Position numbers and translations under genes: made by a program. Shown piece by piece: positions 6,288 to 7,973 of a stretch of 7,973 nucleotides of DNA (position 1 is its first letter; every line of letters begins with the position of its first letter). This stretch comes from JAEUTH01 sp044230205 (GTDB lineage Bacteria; Bacteroidota; Bacteroidia; AKYH767-A; OLB10): contig JBGARN010000147.1 in NCBI GenBank assembly GCA_044230205.1, forward strand, positions 1-7,973, in the 5' to 3' direction. Under the pieces are notes generated by a model. It made no database searches. It was given only the letters and a program-made list of their open reading frames with translations, and had not been told where the DNA came from.

Positions 6288-6674
6288 ATGGACAAAAACA
6301 CAAATTCGCTCAACTGGTTTGAAATTCCAACTGTGGATATTCAACGTGCAAAAAAATTTTACGAGACTATTTTCAATATTACTATGGATGAATGGCCTGA
6401 TATGATGAATATGAAAATGGTTGGATTTCCCAGTGACAATGGCAATGGAAAGGCAAGCGGGGCTTTGGTTCAGAGTTCGATGCACAAGCCATCAATGGAA
6501 GGTTGTGTAATCTATCTGAACGCAAATCCTGAAATTCAACCGGTTATTGATCGCATTGAGAGGGCAGGAGGAAAGGTAGTGGTGCCCAAAACTCAAATAA
6601 CACCTGAAATTGGTTACATGGCATTTTTTATTGATACCGAAGGCAACCAGATGGCCTTGCATGCCCAGAATTAA
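6288..6674 (+). CDS. VOC family protein (glyoxalase/bleomycin-resistance fold)
   Basis: The 128-residue protein has the two beta-alpha-beta-beta-beta modules of the vicinal oxygen chelate fold. The first starts NWFEIPTVDIQRAKKFYETI (9-28). The second includes IYLNAN (75-80), IDRIERAGGKVVVPKT (87-102) and GYMAFFIDTEGNQMALH (109-125). Members include glyoxalases, dioxygenases and antibiotic-binding proteins. This stand-alone subfamily, common in Bacteroidota, has no established substrate, so resistance or detoxification should not be assumed. Glu12 and His125 are candidate metal ligands by position only. The gene diverges from moaA. A TATAAT-like sequence at 6231-6236 lacks a properly spaced partner, so no promoter is called. 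Transcription should end at the strong hairpin just downstream. Confidence 0.87.
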   Translation: MDKNTNSLNWFEIPTVDIQRAKKFYETIFNITMDEWPDMMNMKMVGFPSDNGNGKASGALVQSSMHKPSMEGCVIYLNANPEIQPVIDRIERAGGKVVVPKTQITPEIGYMAFFIDTEGNQMALHAQN

Positions 6675-6686
6675 TTACTTCTTATA

Positions 6687-6745
6687 AAAAAGCATTTTGG
6701 TGCAAGTGATAAACTTCATCAGCATCAAAATGCTTTTTATTTTTT
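6687..6745. terminator. Strong bidirectional intrinsic terminator
   Basis: AAAAAGCATTTTG (6687-6699) pairs perfectly with CAAAATGCTTTTT (6726-6738), a 13-bp stem. The 26-base loop can fold further (TGC 6701-6703 with GCA 6722-6724; AAGT 6704-6707 with ACTT 6713-6716). On the plus strand it is followed by ATTTTTT. On the minus strand the stem ends in six U residues. It sits between the convergent VOC and tag genes and can serve both; its right arm overlaps the tag stop codon (6737-6739). Confidence 0.85.
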
Positions 6746-7285
6746 ATTCCATGCCGGTTTCGATTTCAGCACCTTTTTATAAATCACGCATGTTTCAACA
6801 TGTGCACCGGGTAAATATCCTGTGCTCAGCAGAAATTCGTTTACGATTTCGCCACCGGTAAATTTAAATGTCTTTTTAAAAAGCTTCATCCACTCTTCCT
6901 TTGTTTTTGGATGATGATTATCCAGCCATAATTTAAATGAACCATATTCCTTTTGCAATTGCATAACTGATTTGGCATTTTCTATAGCTGCATTAATCTT
7001 TAAGCGGTTGCGTATAATGCCGGCATCATTCAGCAGGCGGGCAACATCTTTTTCTTTATACGATGCTACTCTTTTAATGTCAAAGTTGTGAAATGCCTTT
7101 CGGAAATTTTCCTGCTTGTTGAGAATGGTTGTCCAGCTTAAGCCCGCCTGGTTTATTTCGAGCATTAAGCGGCAAAACAATTCATTGTCATCATTAATCG
7201 GGAAGCCGTAGTGTTTATCGTGATAAATTTTGTGAACAGTTTGCTCACCTTTTTTTAAGCTGCTTATATAACTGCAATAACTCAT
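6737..7285 (-). CDS. tag: DNA-3-methyladenine glycosylase I
   Basis: This 182-residue base-excision repair enzyme removes 3-methyladenine from alkylated DNA. The zinc ligands of the Tag family are all present: Cys4, His22 (YHDKHYGFP), His162 and Cys166 (AHVETC). The catalytic pocket segment LEINQAGLSWTTIL (42-55) holds Glu43 and Trp51, equivalent to E. coli Glu38 and Trp46. NDAGIIRNRLKI (86-97) and FKFTGG (140-145) match the helix-hairpin-helix core. The length is close to the E. coli enzyme. Cys4 being four residues from the chosen Met, as in E. coli, strongly supports this start. The gene is monocistronic, converges on the VOC gene, and is divergent from the DUF6580 gene. No Ada box or clear promoter was seen upstream. 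Confidence 0.96.
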   Translation of the reverse strand: MSYCSYISSLKKGEQTVHKIYHDKHYGFPINDDNELFCRLMLEINQAGLSWTTILNKQENFRKAFHNFDIKRVASYKEKDVARLLNDAGIIRNRLKINAAIENAKSVMQLQKEYGSFKLWLDNHHPKTKEEWMKLFKKTFKFTGGEIVNEFLLSTGYLPGAHVETCVIYKKVLKSKPAWNKK

Positions 7286-7362
7286 AATAGTTTTTAGTTA
7301 TTTGTTGAGTGGTAAATAAATATTTTTGTGCTGAATTAAACAAAACTCATCTATTTGATACT

Positions 7363-7383
7363 TTGCAAATTGAAATTTTGCAA
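7363..7383. promoter_or_regulatory. Operator-like imperfect palindrome at the DUF6580 promoter
   Basis: TTGCAAATT (7363-7371) and AATTTTGCAA (7374-7383) form a near-perfect inverted repeat around two bases, with one extra T in the right arm. The right arm covers the proposed -33 TTTG at 7377-7380. A dimeric regulator bound here would be expected to block the promoter. The site also lies in the divergent region upstream of tag, so either gene could be the target. No regulator is identified. Confidence 0.35.
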
Positions 7384-7406
7384 GCGATGTAAAAAGAGTA
7401 TGTTTG
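7377..7406 (+). promoter_or_regulatory. Bacteroidota-type promoter for the DUF6580 gene
   Basis: TTTG (7377-7380) is followed after 18 bases by TATGTTTG (7399-7406), a perfect TAnnTTTG -7 element. This spacing is within the TTG-N17-23-TAnnTTTG pattern known from flavobacteria. Transcription would start near 7411-7414, leaving a leader of about 30 bases before the ATG at 7444. It is the best promoter match in the window. Confidence 0.6.
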
Positions 7407-7443
7407 CCCTTAATAATGCTATTAAAATAACAGTTTACGGATT

Positions 7444-7973
7444 ATGCAGAACAAATTAAATATCCATTTTTCAGTTTTAATCATAATTATGCTTGCTGCC
7501 GCATTGAGCAGGCTCATTCCTCATCCATATAACTTTGCACCAATTGGTGCATTGGGATTATTTGGGGCGGCTTATTTTTCAAACCGTATGCTGGCTATCA
7601 TTCTTCCGCTTGTTAGTTTATGGATAAGTGATGTTGTAATCAATAATACGTTGTATGCAGAATACTATGATGGTTTTACTTTATTCAACTCTGGAATGAT
7701 CTGGATTTATGGAACCATAGCTCTTACATCACTTTTAGGAATGTTTACGTTAAAAAATGTAAACGTAAAAACAGTATTGGGTTCATCCATACTTGCATCA
7801 GTTTTGTTTTTTTTAATTACCAATTTTGCCTGCTGGCCGGGCAATATGGCTTATTCACAAAATTTTGATGGGTTGATGGTATGCTATGCTGCAGGTATTC
7901 CTTTTTTTAAAGGAACACTGGCCGGTAATGTATTTTACAGTGCGCTAATGTTTGGTGGTTATGAGTTAGCCCG
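7444..7973 (+). CDS. DUF6580-like putative membrane transport protein (3' end missing)
   Basis: An open frame begins at ATG 7444 and continues for 176 codons to the window edge without a stop, so the C-terminus is not visible. The product is strongly hydrophobic, with likely membrane segments near residues 9-22, 33-46, 49-65, 85-102, 111-129 and 147-170. Conserved-looking blocks are RLIPHPYNFAPIGALGLFG (23-41), FLITNFACW (123-131) and GIPFFKGTLAGNVFYSALMF (151-170). These match what I recall of DUF6580, a small inner-membrane family with resemblance to substrate-binding (S) components of ECF vitamin transporters. The substrate is unknown. From the family pattern, probably only about 10-20 residues are missing. 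The gene has its own promoter at 7377-7406 and is divergent from tag. Confidence 0.78.
   Translation, partial: MQNKLNIHFSVLIIIMLAAALSRLIPHPYNFAPIGALGLFGAAYFSNRMLAIILPLVSLWISDVVINNTLYAEYYDGFTLFNSGMIWIYGTIALTSLLGMFTLKNVNVKTVLGSSILASVLFFLITNFACWPGNMAYSQNFDGLMVCYAAGIPFFKGTLAGNVFYSALMFGGYELA

Overview
The window looks like a chromosomal segment of a Bacteroidota bacterium, probably an environmental Chitinophagales/Sphingobacteriales-type lineage. Evidence: genes of low to moderate GC, weak or absent Shine-Dalgarno sequences, secreted proteins with C-terminal type IX secretion (T9SS) sorting domains, a FISUMP-domain protein, and TAnnTTTG-type promoter elements. The exact lineage cannot be fixed from the sequence.

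Layout: (1) Positions 1-495 contain no gene. The first ~185 bases are GC-rich (about 61% over 1-180) and packed with hairpin repeats, including a perfect 35-bp direct repeat. Composition then drops to about 33% over 181-240, where an 11-bp perfect inverted repeat lies. (2) Positions 496-2386 carry two plus-strand genes for secreted proteins: a FISUMP-domain protein and a protein with an unrecognised beta-rich N-terminal domain. Both have a signal peptide and a T9SS type A sorting domain. (3) At 2680-3252 is a RibD C-terminal/dihydrofolate-reductase-like oxidoreductase. (4) Positions 3339-6156 hold three minus-strand genes: MoaA, a GT-B glycosyltransferase and a HAD-IIIA phosphatase. (5) A VOC-family protein is divergent from moaA. 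It converges on a DNA-3-methyladenine glycosylase I gene (tag), and a strong two-way terminator separates them. (6) At 7444 a plus-strand gene for a DUF6580-like membrane protein begins and runs off the end; it has the best promoter in the window.

Functionally this is mostly housekeeping and accessory content, not one coherent system. The two secreted proteins form a probable export unit that needs T9SS machinery encoded elsewhere. MoaA starts molybdenum cofactor synthesis but no other moa/moe/mog gene is nearby. The glycosyltransferase and HAD phosphatase may act together in surface-glycan or heptose metabolism. I found no CRISPR array, transposase, rRNA, tRNA or defence system. The most distinctive parts are the repeat cluster at the left edge, departures from canonical active-site or metal-site residues in the HAD and glycosyltransferase proteins, and a palindrome overlapping the promoter of the DUF6580 gene.
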